Shown: positions 34,262 through 45,664, numbered from the stretch's first letter. The stretch is 64,000 nucleotides of DNA from Acheta domesticus (GCA_031308135.1 JAHLJT010008756.1:62982317-63046316); one strand, 5' to 3'. The notes: generated from the letters alone by a model not told the origin. A program made the numbers and translations.

Positions 34262-35595
34262 CGATGCTCTCGCCTCGCCGCCGCACTCGCCTCGTCGCTG
34301 CTCTCGCTCTGGCGCTGCTTTCACACACGCTGCAGCTCTCGTCTCCGCTGTGGCTCTCGTTCCTCTTCTGTCCTCGCTCCTTCGTTTCTCTCGCCCTGGT
34401 CACCTCTCGCCTCTCATTATTGCTCTCGCCCTGGCGCTGCTCTCATATACGCCGCTGCTCTCGTTTCCACTTCTGTACTTGCTCCTTCGTTTACTCTCGC
34501 CCTGGTCACCTCTCGCCTCTCATCATTGCTCTCGCCCTGGCGCTGCTCTCATACACGCCGCTGCTCTCGTTTCCACTTCTGCCCTCGCTCCTTCGTTACT
34601 CTCGCCCTGGTCACCTCTCGCCTCTCATCATTGCTCTCGCCCTGGCGCTGCTCTCATACACGCCGCTGCTCTCGTTTCCACTTCTGCCCTCGCTCCTTCG
34701 TTACTCTCGCCCTGGTCACCTCTCGCCTCTCATCATTGCTCTCGCCCTGGCGCTGCTCTCATACACGCCGCTGCTCTCGTTTCCACTTCTGCCCTCGCTC
34801 CTTCGTTACTCTCGCCCTGGTCAACCTCTCGCCTCTCATCATTGCTCTCGCCCTGGCGCTGCTCTCATACACGCCGCTGCTCTCGTTTCCACTTCTGCCC
34901 TCGCTCCTTCGTTACTCTCGCCCTGGTCACCTCTCGCCTTCTCATCATGCTCTCGCCCTGGCCGCTGCTCTCATACACGCCGCTGCTCTCGTTTCCACTT
35001 CTGCCCTCGCTCCTTCGTTACTCTCGCCCTGGTCACCTCTCGCCTCTCATCATTGCTCTCGCCCTGGCGCTGCTCTCATACACGCCGCTGCTCTCGTTTC
35101 CACTTCTGCCCTCGCTTCTTCGTTACTCTCGCCCTGGTCACCTCTCGCCTCTCATCATTGCTCTCGCCCTGGCGCTGCCTCTCATACACGCCGCTGCTTC
35201 TCGTTTCCACTTCTGCCCTCGCTCCTTCGTACTCTCGCCCTGGTCACCTCTCGCCTCTCATCACTGCTCTCGCCCTGGCGCTGCTCTCATACACGGCCGC
35301 TGCTCCTCGCTCCGCCGCGGTTCTTGCTTCCGCCGCCGCACACGCCCCGTCGCTGCTCTCGTCTCCGCCGTGGCTCTCGCTTCCACTTCTGCCCTCGCTC
35401 CTTCGTTACTCTCGCCCCGACGCCGCACTTGCCTCCTCACTGCTCTCGCCCTGGCACTGCTCTCACACACGCCGCCGCTCTCGCCACGCCACAGTTCTCG
35501 CTTCCGCCACTGCTCTCGTCCCTCCACTGCTCTCGCTCTGCCATTACCCTCGCCTCAGCCGCGGTTCTCGCTTCCAATACTGCTCTCCGTCGAGT
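34262..35595 (+). repeat. 105-bp tandem minisatellite, nine core copies
   Basis: A CATCATTGCT-type marker recurs at 34,415, 34,521, 34,626, 34,731, 34,837, 34,943, 35,048, 35,153 and 35,258, giving periods of 105 or 106 bp. Copies in the core are nearly identical. The flanks (34,262-34,400 and 35,310-35,595) are degenerate versions with the same GCTCTCG motif. 105 is divisible by three and the unit lacks stops in all three plus frames, so three overlapping frames of 416-504 codons exist. That is expected of the repeat and is not evidence of a protein. Some copies carry 1-bp insertions or deletions. Confidence 0.97.
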
Positions 35596-36074
35596 CTTGA
35601 CGGTGGCAGGATTTTCTACACTAGCTAGATAGCTAGGTCGAGTTCAGACGATGCCTGGAGGAGAGTTCTTTCGGAAGGCGGGAATTTTCCGTGGTTTCTC
35701 CGATCAATACCAGGCAAATGCCGGAGCAGTACCCAAACAAACGGGCCACGGACAGCACGTAATCTTGCCTTTCTCTTCCTTGTCTTATCTATACTCCTTA
35801 CTTACACACCACTAGCATGCACTACACTACCACACATGACGGAAAATCTGTCGGGAGCGTAGAATTTATACCTGCTGGGGCGGTGCCCGGCTAGTGATAA
35901 ATCCCTGGCGGAGGAAACCACGTTAGCTGACGGTAGGCCGTCGCCGGACCTTACATCCAACGAGGGAAGATCACCTCCACTTCTCGAGGAAAGTCATTCA
36001 CTACACTAACGGGACCAATGAATTTTGCCTCTGACGCGCCCGGAATCACTAATCAATCAATCAATCAATCAATC
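35596..36074 (+). mobile_element. tRNA-derived SINE, copy F, 5' truncated with AATC tail
   Basis: The only large copy in plus orientation. It begins inside the head (GACGGTGGCAGGATTTTC), runs through GGTTTCTCCGATCAATACCA and the body, and ends in a clean tail of AATC repeats (about 36,051-36,074). The tRNA box A and most of box B are missing, and the minisatellite abuts the truncation point directly. This copy proves the tail type of the family. Confidence 0.9.
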
Positions 36075-36429
36075 TCCTCGGCTGCCTGAATCCTAAACTG
36101 GTCTATGGTACAATGTGACATAGACCACTTAAGAATTGAACATTAAAATTTAACATTAAAACCATCTGCCAATACTAAAGTGGTACTTTTATTATCCTAA
36201 ATCTACAATGACAAATGACACATAGACCACTTTAGAATGTATAAATGTTCATGGTTAGATCAAATTTACTGTACCCTGGATTTTAGTCAAAATGTTTCAC
36301 AAGACCACGTTAATTCCAGGACAACCAATTAGCATTTTTAGCTAGTCTAAAATTCCGCCAAGGAGGTGAGCCGAAAACTGAAGGATCTCTCAGTCAAAGT
36401 CCTGCAGCGGCAACTGTCGCTACCCTGCG
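36075..36429. other. AT-rich spacer with a short duplicated motif
   Basis: GACATAGACCACTT (about 36,116) recurs as GACACATAGACCACTT (about 36,215). Otherwise nothing identifiable. Confidence 0.5.
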
Positions 36430-37530
36430 CTAACTCAGCCGGTCTCCACTGCTAGAACAATCACGTCTATCGCCTCCCGTCGCCGCCAGCTCCACCTCTG
36501 GGGACCACGCCCCCTCCCAGCTCAAGGGGTTGCGCCCGATCGCCGGCCCGCGGGGCTGCGAAGCGTAACGCGTGACGCGGCGCGGGTGCGGCGTGGGACG
36601 ACGCGGCGCGGCGGTGCGTCGCGAGGAGGGCGGGGTCGTTCGAGGCGGGAGCGGGGCCACCGGAGAAAGGCGAGGTGTGGCGTTTGAAGGTGCGTGGCGG
36701 GTAGCATGGCGTGGCAGTATGTGGCGAGAGTGTGGCGGGGATAAGGAGGGTGGGAGGGGAGTGTGAGGACAGGCTGGTCCGTTCCGGGAGGCGGGGTTAG
36801 TCAAAGCGGGTGGGGGCGGAGTGTGGTGGAGAGGTGCAGGGTGGGAGTTTAAAGCGGTTTCTGACGTGGGGAGTGAAGGGGTGGACCGTGGGGGAGGGAC
36901 AGGGTGGAATGGGGAGGGGGGCTGGATATGATGGGAAATGGAGGGGAGGGGCTGTGTGAGGCGGCCCGTGGCAGCGGGCGGGGGCCGCCGGAGAAAGGCG
37001 AGTGTGGTGTGTGAAGGTGCGTGGTGGGAGGCGTGGCCATGTCAGTGTGTGGTGAGAGTGTAGCGGGGCCTTGAGAGGTGGTTCGTGGCACAAGGCAAGG
37101 AGGGGAAGGGCAAGGCGTGACCGGGGAACGTGTGGCTGGAAGTGCGGCGGGGTATGCATGGCGGGAGAGGGACGTGACGGTGTGTGGCGGGGAAATGGCG
37201 GGGTTGTGGCAGGGGATGAGGACGTGAGCGGAAAGAGTAGTCTGTTGCGGGAGGCGAGGCTAGTCGAAGTGGGTGAGGGTATAGTGCGGTGAAGAGGTGC
37301 AGGGAGAGGTTATGGTAGGTTAGGATGCAGGAAGTGAAAGTGGGGGGAGGTCCAGGGTGGGTGAGGAGGGGTAGAGTTAGCCTGGGAAGGGCGGGGAGGG
37401 ACGGGGTGGAGCGTGATTGGGCGGGGTGGGGCGGGGAGGGGTGGGGAGGTGCTCGGGTGGGGCGAGGTGGGGTGATGCGGGGTGGGACGGGGTCAGCCAG
37501 CCAGCTCGCTCGACTGCCTTCCTGATGGCA
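36430..37530. repeat. G-rich degenerate minisatellite / GC island
   Basis: The plus strand is dominated by G-runs. Blocks recur in order: GAAGGTGCGTGG(C/T)GGG near 36,687 and 37,011, and a GCGGGAGGCG..TAGTC.AAG.GGGTG block near 36,785 and 37,246 that continues to GAGAGGTGCAGGG. The spacings are about 324 and 462 bp. The right part (37,330-37,490) is a GGGTGGGG/GGGGAGGGG run with high quadruplex potential. Pro-rich minus frames of up to 177 codons are artefacts. Confidence 0.8.
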
Positions 37531-37994
37531 ATGGCGGACGGAAGTGCGGAGGGCCCGAGAATGATGACCCGGCAAGAGTTACCTTGCCGAAGGGAGGCAA
37601 GGGGTGAGTTCGAAAAGCCACCGCTCTAGGTACGAGGGTGAGATGGAAAATGCAATTTGGATGATCTGCCGGATAGTGCGATAAGGAACTGAAGAGAATT
37701 GGCTAGCATCTGCTAAGATACTGTATCTGCTAAGATACTTGCCAAGTTAGCAGCGTCCTATATGCCCAGCACATTCCTTGACTTTCACGAAGTAGTACAT
37801 TTAGTTTAGTAAATGAATTATAAATACCGTGCGTTGCTTTGAACAAGGATCTGAATCTAATAATAGACGACATATTTGAGTTAAAATTCAACTTAAGACA
37901 AAACATGAATTTGTTTCTCATTCAAATCGGTCAAATGAATCAATGTCTCTTTAGTCGGGTGTAGTTATAAATATGTGTGTAAAGTAACATTAGA
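37531..37994. other. Spacer before the duplicated segment
   Basis: Mixed then AT-rich DNA. Nothing identifiable. Confidence 0.4.
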
Positions 37995-38102
37995 AATACT
38001 TAACCCTTCTAAAATGTAACCAGTGTAATAAAATAACTTGTATACGTTATTTTATTAATATAAGTGTAATTGATACCACTCATTTTATTTTGGAAGGTAG
38101 TT

Positions 38103-38646
38103 TTGTTTAAGTTATTTCGGTCGCGTCAACTGCCAAGATCATTATTCCGGTAAGTGTAGAACATGTTTTATCGCGGGAGGTGGCGGTGATCTTTCCCCGC
38201 TGGATGGTGAGATGTGACGGCGAATTACCCGCCGGCTTGCGGGGTTTACCTCGACCAGGTATCTTCCCACTGGGGTACCGCCCCAGTCGTTTCAAGCTCT
38301 AAGCTCTCGACTGGTCTCATGGTATTTGGGGTAATGTAGTGCATGTACGTACAAGTGCGTGTAAGGGGAGGATAGGCCAGGGAAGAGGAGAGAAATATCG
38401 CGTGCAGTCCATGGCCCGTTTGTCAGGGTTCAGCTCCGGCCTTCGACTGGCGTTAATCCGAAGAACCACGGAAAACTACGCTCAGAGCAGCCGGACGATG
38501 GAATTCTCCTCCAGACAGCGGCTGAATACGACATAACTATCTAGCAAGTATCGAAAATCCTGCCACCGTCGAGATTCGAACCCAAAGGCCTCCCGTTACG
38601 CTGCACAGCAGTGACATGAATTGATGCTATGAGTCACCTAACCAGG
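38103..38646 (-). mobile_element. tRNA-derived SINE, copy G
   Basis: Near full-length family member. It has the body core, a box B-like CCTTTGGGTTCGAATCTCG on the minus strand, and box A as GTGACTCATAGC at the right end. No clear target-site duplication or AATC tail is visible at the left end. Confidence 0.85.
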
Positions 38647-39145
38647 TAAGATGTAGTCTCTTTAGTAAAAGTAAAAGCATTATGACCTTACGCTTTTATA
38701 AAAATATTTTTTTGTAATAACGTTATTTCATTCCCAAATGTGAAAGTAAAACGATCTGGCATTTATTAAATACTAACCTAAAAATTTCGAGGTAGACTAG
38801 CCTATACAAAAACAGAAAACTAGCATACAGCAAAGGCATTTAAGTAAACAGCACTGGGTACGACCATCTATCACTGTAAACGGGCAATATCACAAACAAA
38901 ATAATGACCCAATGGTAATTTATAGCCTTTGACGCTTCTGCATAAGAAGGGTGACATAAAAATCAATTAATATAATGGAAGATAAAGCGCCATTAATTAT
39001 CGGGAAGCGCCGTATCAATTCGACCTCACACCCTTTTCCAAAACCATAACGACTGAGCGCTGTGGGAGGGGTAGGGACCATGTGAAGGGGAGACAGTGGA
39101 TGAAGTAGGAGGTTGTTGATGCTTCCAACGAAGACTACCATGATT

Positions 39146-39667
39146 ATTTGATTGATGGACATTCCGGGCGTATCAATGGCTAAGGTCACTAGTCCCGTAA
39201 GCGTAGTGCATGCTTTTTCGCTCGGGAGGTGGCGGCTATCTTCCCCCGGTGAATGGCGGGATTCCGCCCGACCGACCATCGGCGGAGTTCTTGCCAACCA
39301 GGTATCGCCCCACCAGTGGAGCACCGCCCCAGCCTGGACAAGCTCTAAGCTCCCGACCGGCATTGTGGTAGTGTAGTGCTTTTTAATGTAAGTGTCTGTG
39401 AAATGGATAAGGATAGAATAAGGAAGAGAAAGGAAAGATCGCGCGCGGTCCGTGGATAGTTTGTTGGGCTACTGCTCCAGTATTCTCCTGGTGTTGATCG
39501 GAGAAACCACGAAGAAATACCCATCAGAGCAGCCGGCCGCTAGAATTCTTCTCCAGATGCGACTTAATTCGACCTAGCTGACAAGCTAGTGTCGAAAATT
39601 CGGCTTTCGTTGCGACTCGAACCTAGGATGTCCCGGTCAGAGCCACTGCAGTGACATCAGTTGATGT
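39146..39667 (-). mobile_element. tRNA-derived SINE, copy H
   Basis: The left end retains TTTGATTGATGG, a remnant of the AATC tail. The body and box B region (CCTAGGTTCGAGTCGC on the minus strand) are clear. The right end stops at CAGTTGATGTCC, so the box A segment is missing and the copy is 5' truncated by about 20 bases. Confidence 0.87.
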
Positions 39668-39919
39668 CCATGGAGTAGTGGGATAATCAATGGAAATAAA
39701 ATATAAGAGAGAGATTGAAAGAGTGAATAGTAATGAGGACGTAGAAGGAAAACAATATGTAGATGATCTCACATGGCAAATATAAGAACGGCGAGACTGA
39801 AGAATGGTGAATGGCAAAATAAGAAGTGAAGAAACTAGAACGATAGGGAATGTTTTTAAAGTAAGACTGTAAACTAAGTAATTCAGCAAAGAATGGAGAA
39901 AAACCAAGACTGTAACTGG

Positions 39920-40945
39920 TGAAGCCGCAACAGCACGTACTTTCTCCCATCATTTCTGACGGTTGCGTACAAATGTTTTAAAAAAGTTCAATATTTGCTT
40001 TTGAAATGTTTGAAAATTCAAAGATTTTAAATGAAATTATTTCAAGATTTCTATTTTGCAGAAAAAACATTAACTGAGAAATATTTGAATCCACTCTGTT
40101 GGCACTTATTATTTTCATCACACCCCTTAACTTTTTTCCTGATTTGGTCTCTAGCCCAATATGCACGTTTGAGTTGTGCACGATGCGTGTAATATGTCCA
40201 ATATCATACAAATAATACTTGAGTCATAACGTTTCTTAGGTAAATTAGTAGTGATACATCAGCTTAATGAAAAAAATGTACTGCCTAAAATTAAATACCT
40301 ACATGACCCCTTTAAAAATTTAATTTTATACAACAGATTTCATTAAGAAAAATATCTACTGTTGTAGCTGTAGAAAGATGCCGAAAAAATTAAACTACTG
40401 CAGTTTTCAAAAATTTAGAGTTCAACGAAAATCGAACCTACGCTATTTTTATAAGCGTACATTGCTCAATATGAGAATATATTGAAAGAAAAAAACTGGA
40501 GCCATTTCCTGAGAAAATTTTGAAAATGTCCCCGAAGCTTCATGTAAAATACATTACAAAATCAAATATCCTTTTGAAATTCAAGGCCCAGACATCAGAT
40601 CACACACATCGATCGATCGCGGAAGATGAATTGTGGTGAAAATCCTGCCTGTAAGTTTAACGCACACACATTGTTCACAGATAAACATGCAGGCAGAAAG
40701 ACGTTTTGGCAGAAACCAATTTTCCTCTATCAAGGACGCACGAATCGCGGATTGTGAGTACACAACGAATGAAAGGAAGTAATTTACATATACAAGAACA
40801 ATAATTATATCTTTTTGGGGTTTCAGCAATCCACAATACTAGTTATTCTGACGAACACGTTTTTTGCTGCAGCATTACAATACTTTCCTCTGTACTACGT
40901 AATAATATGCGAGAAAGTAAAAGAAATTTTGTAGAAATTGAGAAC
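39920..40945 (+). repeat. Interspersed repeat family R2, copy 1
   Basis: Matches the 22,828-24,800 copy in ordered blocks: CAACAGCACGTACTTTCTCCC, CAGATTTCATTAAGAAAAAT, TGTAGAAAGATGCCGAAAAA, GCAGCATTACAATACTTTCC, CTCTGTACTACGTAATAATA. Family unknown. No catalytic domain or terminal repeat is visible. Confidence 0.6.
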
Positions 40946-41005
40946 ATTATGTGATTGAAATAGTAAACACAAGCAAACAATTTCAACATTTTTCGGTACA
41001 AGTTG

Positions 41006-41110
41006 AATGAGCGTGCCACAAAACACCAATGCCATCTACACGCAGTTTATTGCATGTGGTGAGACTGACACGTCTACCATCAGGCCTGGGTGGTACATCA
41101 GATAGAAAGC
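41006..41110 (+). repeat. Diverged local direct repeat, left copy
   Basis: AATGAGCGTGCCACAAAACA with CCAATGCCATCT recurs 460 bp downstream at 41,466 as AATGAGCGAGCCACAAAACA with CCAATACCATCT. Homology continues to the CCATCAGGCCTGGGTGGTAC block. Confidence 0.85.
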
Positions 41111-41465
41111 ACTATTTTCACATTGTTTTAATGTGGCATCACAACAAACTGACTTTCTTCTTTTGTATAGAATATACAGGAATCGGCTATATATATCTTT
41201 TTAACAATATTGTGCGTGTTCTCGAAAAAAAATGCTTTCATAAAAAATGAATTTCCCTGTTGAAGTTCATTAATGCCATTACGACTTGAAACATATTTAA
41301 TGTCTACCTTGTTGACACTTTTTATGTCTAAGAAATACAAAATATATACATTGAGATAAAACACGATATTTAAAAAAATGCGGCAAGAATTCAGAACACT
41401 GAAAAATCAAAACCCAAAAAATCAAGTTCGACATTCTTCACACGCAAACCAGAGGTCGCAAGGTT

Positions 41466-41570
41466 AATGAGCGAGCCACAAAACACCAATACCATCTAAC
41501 CCCGCCGGGTGGAGAGGCAACCCACACATCCACCACCAGGCCGGGGTGACACATCGGGGAGAGAAACCCA
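41466..41570 (+). repeat. Diverged local direct repeat, right copy
   Basis: The GC-rich partner of 41,006-41,110, containing CCACCAGGCCGGGGTGACAC. The left copy looks like the AT-shifted, CpG-depleted version of the same sequence. Confidence 0.85.
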
Positions 41571-42075
41571 CACCGAGGGAGAAAGCGAAGCTCGGAGAGG
41601 GGGGCGCGTGATATGTCCGCTGCTGAGCGCGTATGCAGATTTTTGGAAATTTTTCATTTTTAATCGCGCCCGCGATGATAAATTTACAAACAAACGAAGC
41701 CGAGGACAAATTTGCTGGTGGGAGCGCGGGCGGGATTCGCCCGCGTTCAGTGGAAACGCGGACGCGTTCGCGGGCCGCCGATAGCATCTACAGAGCCGCG
41801 CTGGCGGACCGCCACCTATCTATTATGACACATTGTTAAAATTTCTATCAAACATTTTGTATTATCTCTGCGTAAATAAATGAATGATTGGGCGCGCTGC
41901 CTGGGCGAGCGGTGGGCCGACCGCTCGGCCGGGGCACTGCGAACCGGGAGGGCATCCCCTACCGCGCCCATTTGCATGAAAATTGCGGGACGTGGTTGCG
42001 GGGCGAACGGCAGGCGAGAGGCGTGTGTTTTATTGGAGGCTCGGTTTTGAGAAGCGATGCACGAGGCTGAGAAAG
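41571..42075. other. GC-rich island with forkhead- and POU-like sites
   Basis: CpG-rich blocks alternate with AT-rich motifs: AATTTACAAACAAACG (forkhead-like) and CCCATTTGCATGAAAATTGC (contains the octamer ATTTGCAT). Minus- and plus-strand frames of 60-107 codons reflect composition. The island is well preserved in the other copy (about 60,130-60,620). A cis-regulatory module is plausible but unproven. Confidence 0.45.
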
Positions 42076-42797
42076 TTTGTGCGAGGCCGTGCCAATTGTT
42101 GCTGGTTGATTGTGATGATGATGTGATCGTGATTCATTGTGAAATGAAAGGGTAATAATGCTCTGCTATAGTTAAAATGTGGATCAGTACATAAATAACC
42201 TTGGCAGGTGATTAGTCATAGACTGGTTAGAAACACACAATCATTTAAAAAATATCATTAGTTCATAAGTATTAACAAATATTTTAGCACTGAATTTTTA
42301 AATTGAAAGGTTGCAGATTCATTTTGATTTCATACGTTCCATATTCCAATAAGAGTAGCGGCCTCATCATTTGTTCATGTCCAGAACATTTTAAAGTATC
42401 TCTTTGGCCCTGGAGGTTGCAGTAACGTTTGGATATAAGTGAAACATTTTATCAATGAAATATCATTGAAGGATTTAATGGGGACACGAAATTGATTTTT
42501 CAGTCAAAATAGTTACTATTGGTATTTTATTTGTTTTAAGTCTTTATTATTCTCTTTTTTAAATTACGTGTTCGAAATATGTTGATAATCACCCTTACAA
42601 GTATTTTTTTATTATTTATAGACCTCGTCTCATTGGGCGTAGGTGCTGTCTCGAATACTTTTAGATACTCTTACACAATGCAGCACATAAAACTGAAAGT
42701 CTTCTAACATGCAGAAAGCAAATTAAAAACTTTATGTTCTGAAGCTCACACACATAAAAAGTCTTAAAAGGATGTATTTATTTGAAAATGTTGATTG
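42076..42797. other. AT-rich DNA without recognisable features
   Basis: No gene. Copy 2 differs here by substitutions and by a 12-bp insertion containing ATGAGTCCGTTA (about 60,970). Confidence 0.4.
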
Positions 42798-42805
42798 TGG
42801 ATGAG

Positions 42806-43476
42806 TAGAGACCGGAAAAATATGCAGCATTACACAATAAGTGCATAAACTATGTAATGAAAACCAGTAAGAATAGGTAATAAATATGTAAAATCTAAAA
42901 TAATATGTAATATTAAAATTCTCTAATTAAAAACTATTTACATAGCAAGAAATAACATTTACAAAAACTGCTCACTTTACATCATACAACTTTTCTCATC
43001 ATCAGCAATCTATTGTAATCCAGGACCGTAGTTTAGCAGCCAGACTAATCGCAATAGAAGCCGTCGCACAAACTGGTCAAATCTACGACCAGCAAACATA
43101 CACTGTAGCATCTTCATCGAAGTGTTACACGTTGGCGATCACAATTTTTTCTCGGACAAATGAAGGTTACAGATCACAAAACGAAGTGTCAATGATATTT
43201 TGGACAGCCATATTTCCTTAACAATATAGGGAAAAATGCTTATTTAAAAAAATACATCTTTTCATAAAAAAATATGAAATTAAATTGAAAAAAATGATTA
43301 AAATAAGAAATATATTGTGAAAGCAGCAAAGTATGTAATATAATACCAAATATGTAAAAATATGTAACAAAAAATTCGATATTGTATTAGGAGGGCTATG
43401 ATTCGTCAAGATTACAATTTTGAGAACGGTAAGTAGAAAGACAAAAATATGTAATTACATAAAAATTAGGTCTCTA
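42806..43476. mobile_element. hAT-like non-autonomous element (MITE), copy 1
   Basis: 671 bp with terminal inverted repeats starting TAGAGACC at both ends (left TAGAGACCGGAAAAATATG, right complement TAGAGACCTAATTTTTATG). It is flanked by 8-bp sequences TGGATGAG (42,798) and CTGATGAG (43,477). Copy 2 shows the left flank as CTGATGAG, so the ancestral target duplication was CTGATGAG, an 8-bp duplication of the nTnnnnAn type favoured by hAT elements. The interior is AT-rich with many AATATGTAA motifs, resembling subterminal transposase-binding repeats. No transposase. Confidence 0.82.
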
Positions 43477-43484
43477 CTGATGAG

Positions 43485-45149
43485 GCAAATTATGTTCCGA
43501 GGGTGGCATCTTTAAAGTCCATTTCCCGAAAGTTGATAATTTTAACACTAAATTTTCTATTTTTCCACCTTTCATTTGTAATAGGAAGCTGAAATTTTTA
43601 CTTGTTAATAAAGGTCTCCAAATTTTACTGAAACAATGTTTTTCTGCTTACCTTATTATTATTATGACTCATTCTGCAAAACTTTATTTACTTGAAAACG
43701 CGGTGAAAAAATTGCATTATGAAAAAATATCTACAAAAATGGTAAATATTTTTCAAAACAGTTGTTACAGTGATATTATGTGTGATATATCTGTAACCTG
43801 TAAAAATTTAGTAAACCGAATTTCAATGGCTTATGAGTTATTCAAACATTTAACACTTCCAGGACAGGGAATTCCGTGTCCCCTCCTCGCAGTAACTAGA
43901 CGAGCCACACCATTCTCAGAAAGCTTCGCGCTGATATTACATGTTAATATCTCGGTTTTGGAAAGTGTGGGTTATATTGTTACTATTGCATTGTATCATC
44001 AAAACTCTTATGTCTTTGCCAGATAACGGGAAAGATGAAGGTTGTTGATTACCGCAGCATACGCTAATGGCGTTCTCCAGGAAACAACTCTGAAAGTAAC
44101 TTTCTCTAAAGGAAAAGCACACAAGGAGGCTAAAAGATCAATCATTATTATAACGTCAAAAGCAAAACGTCACGATAAAAAACCCTCAGACATTATTAAA
44201 ACATTAATTTACTAATTATTAACCTCTTCTATCTACTTTAACTTAACAAAATTTCAATTATCTAAACCTAACAACTAACCTACCGTACAATACAAGATTT
44301 TCAATTCCATATTTCCCAAATAAATATTAAATGTCAATTAATGCTTGCGCACACATTTAAATGATTAAAAAACTTCACATCGCCTCACTACTAACACCAA
44401 GTATCTTGAATCCTCGACGTCGTAATATTCTCTTCGAAAACTTTATCATATTAAATTTTTCCATTAATTGCTTATGAAACCATCTCCCCTCCGAACGCTG
44501 CTAAAATATGCATCCATAACGCGGTCCGCACACATGCACCCTCTTTGGTATGATCGGAGCTCTCGATCTCTGATGTGCAAAGCAAGTGATCTAATTTATC
44601 AATAATTGTTTAATTTTCTCTACCGAGCAGTTCATTTGACTCCACGAAAACCCCCAGATATCCAGTGACACATGCTTGACATCCTGTTTTTTCCATCTTC
44701 TAAGCGTTCTCGGTCTTCACTTGTTTTTATCGGTCGCCCCGCAACAAATGCTTCTATTATGTCCATACACATTCTCCATGATTTCACACATTTTATTAAA
44801 TAAATTTCTTACTTTAAGTATCACGCATTCGAATTTGTCACACTATATATGTCTCGTTCGTATTTTATAAAATGCTTGGGGCAATAACTAGAAGAGATAC
44901 ACAATAACTGAAGGTTTGCTGTGGCTGAAGTAATTTATCTTGTTACTGATTCAACCCCTTCAATTTCTAACGTTATTTTTAATTATAAATATAATTATCA
45001 ATAAATTAACACTATCATTATAATATTTAACATCTCAATGCGGCAAAGAACATGATCGAAATTTTATGATAAAAGTTTAAGGAAGGCCATTATCATACAG
45101 GGCGTCCGGGGAGGAAATATCGAAACTTCGAACATAAGCTCTTAAGACA
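43485..45149. other. AT-rich DNA without recognisable genes
   Basis: Frames at 43,664-44,026 and elsewhere have no recognisable product and are broken in the second copy, arguing against coding function. A short ATT run (43,649-43,660) is strongly expanded in copy 2. Confidence 0.45.
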
Positions 45150-45460
45150 ATTCTAGGCATATTTTGTCTAATAATCTACGCGGATATTCCGAATGGTTGA
45201 GCCGTCTTTCGATTTTTCACTATCTGGGACCCACAAAACATGGATTCTGGCTACGCCACGTGTTAGAGTATTTTTTCTAAATTTAGCAACTGGATATATC
45301 CTTTTTTTGTTACTAAGGTCCTGTAATAAGGGTTTTTCTGTCGAAAATTTACCGTTTATTAATGCAGCATTAGATAACATTCTCTCTACTCCGTAGCGAG
45401 ACAGTAAACACAAGCATGGTCCCCGCCCGCAGTGATGCAGTTTCAGTTGGTGTCATCCGG
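45150..45460 (+). repeat. R2-family fragment
   Basis: Shares CACAAAACATGGATTCTGGC, the GTCCTGTAATA(A/C)G block and CTCTCTACTCCGTAGCGAGA with 24,570-24,750. It corresponds to the right part of the R2 copy at 22.8-24.8 kb. Confidence 0.7.
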
Positions 45461-45664
45461 AGCAAAACTAATGTATACCCTCATAAATTAATAATAAAAA
45501 TATCTTATATACATTAGTTAATAAAAATAAACATTTTTGCTCATAACATTGATTTACAATATATTAAAAACCGCATGTAATTCAGTATAATTGAAGTATT
45601 ATACTTAAAGAAATAATGAAATAATTCCAACTATAAAATTTTCTAATTGGTGTCAGCCCTAAAA
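45461..45664. other. AT-rich spacer
   Basis: Nothing identifiable. Confidence 0.4.

Larger units (their letters stand above)
37995..45344 (+). repeat. Large duplicated segment, copy 1
   Basis: Collinear with 56,582-64,000, starting at TAACCCTTCTAAAATGTAAC (38,001 versus 56,587). The second copy is still matching when the window ends (45,344 versus 64,000). All internal repeats are shared: two SINEs, R2, the GC island and the hAT-like MITE. From 38,001 to 42,100 copy 2 is a net 33 bases shorter, mainly through single-base deletions. From 42,101 to 45,344 it is a net 103 bases longer and carries many substitutions and several larger indels. Confidence 0.97.

Noticed and set aside
34118..35632. 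Three overlapping frames of 416-504 codons with 35-residue repeats, as a repeat protein
   Set aside because: They are generated by a 105-bp DNA minisatellite with no stops in any plus frame. They have no start context, domain or splice evidence.
36430..37575. Proline-rich minus-strand proteins of up to 177 codons
   Set aside because: They are the complement of a G-rich degenerate minisatellite. Their residues follow the DNA repeat and no domain is visible.
43664..44026. 120-codon plus frame as a gene
   Set aside because: The matching position in the second copy (about 62,270-62,640) is interrupted by indels and shortened, and no domain is recognisable.
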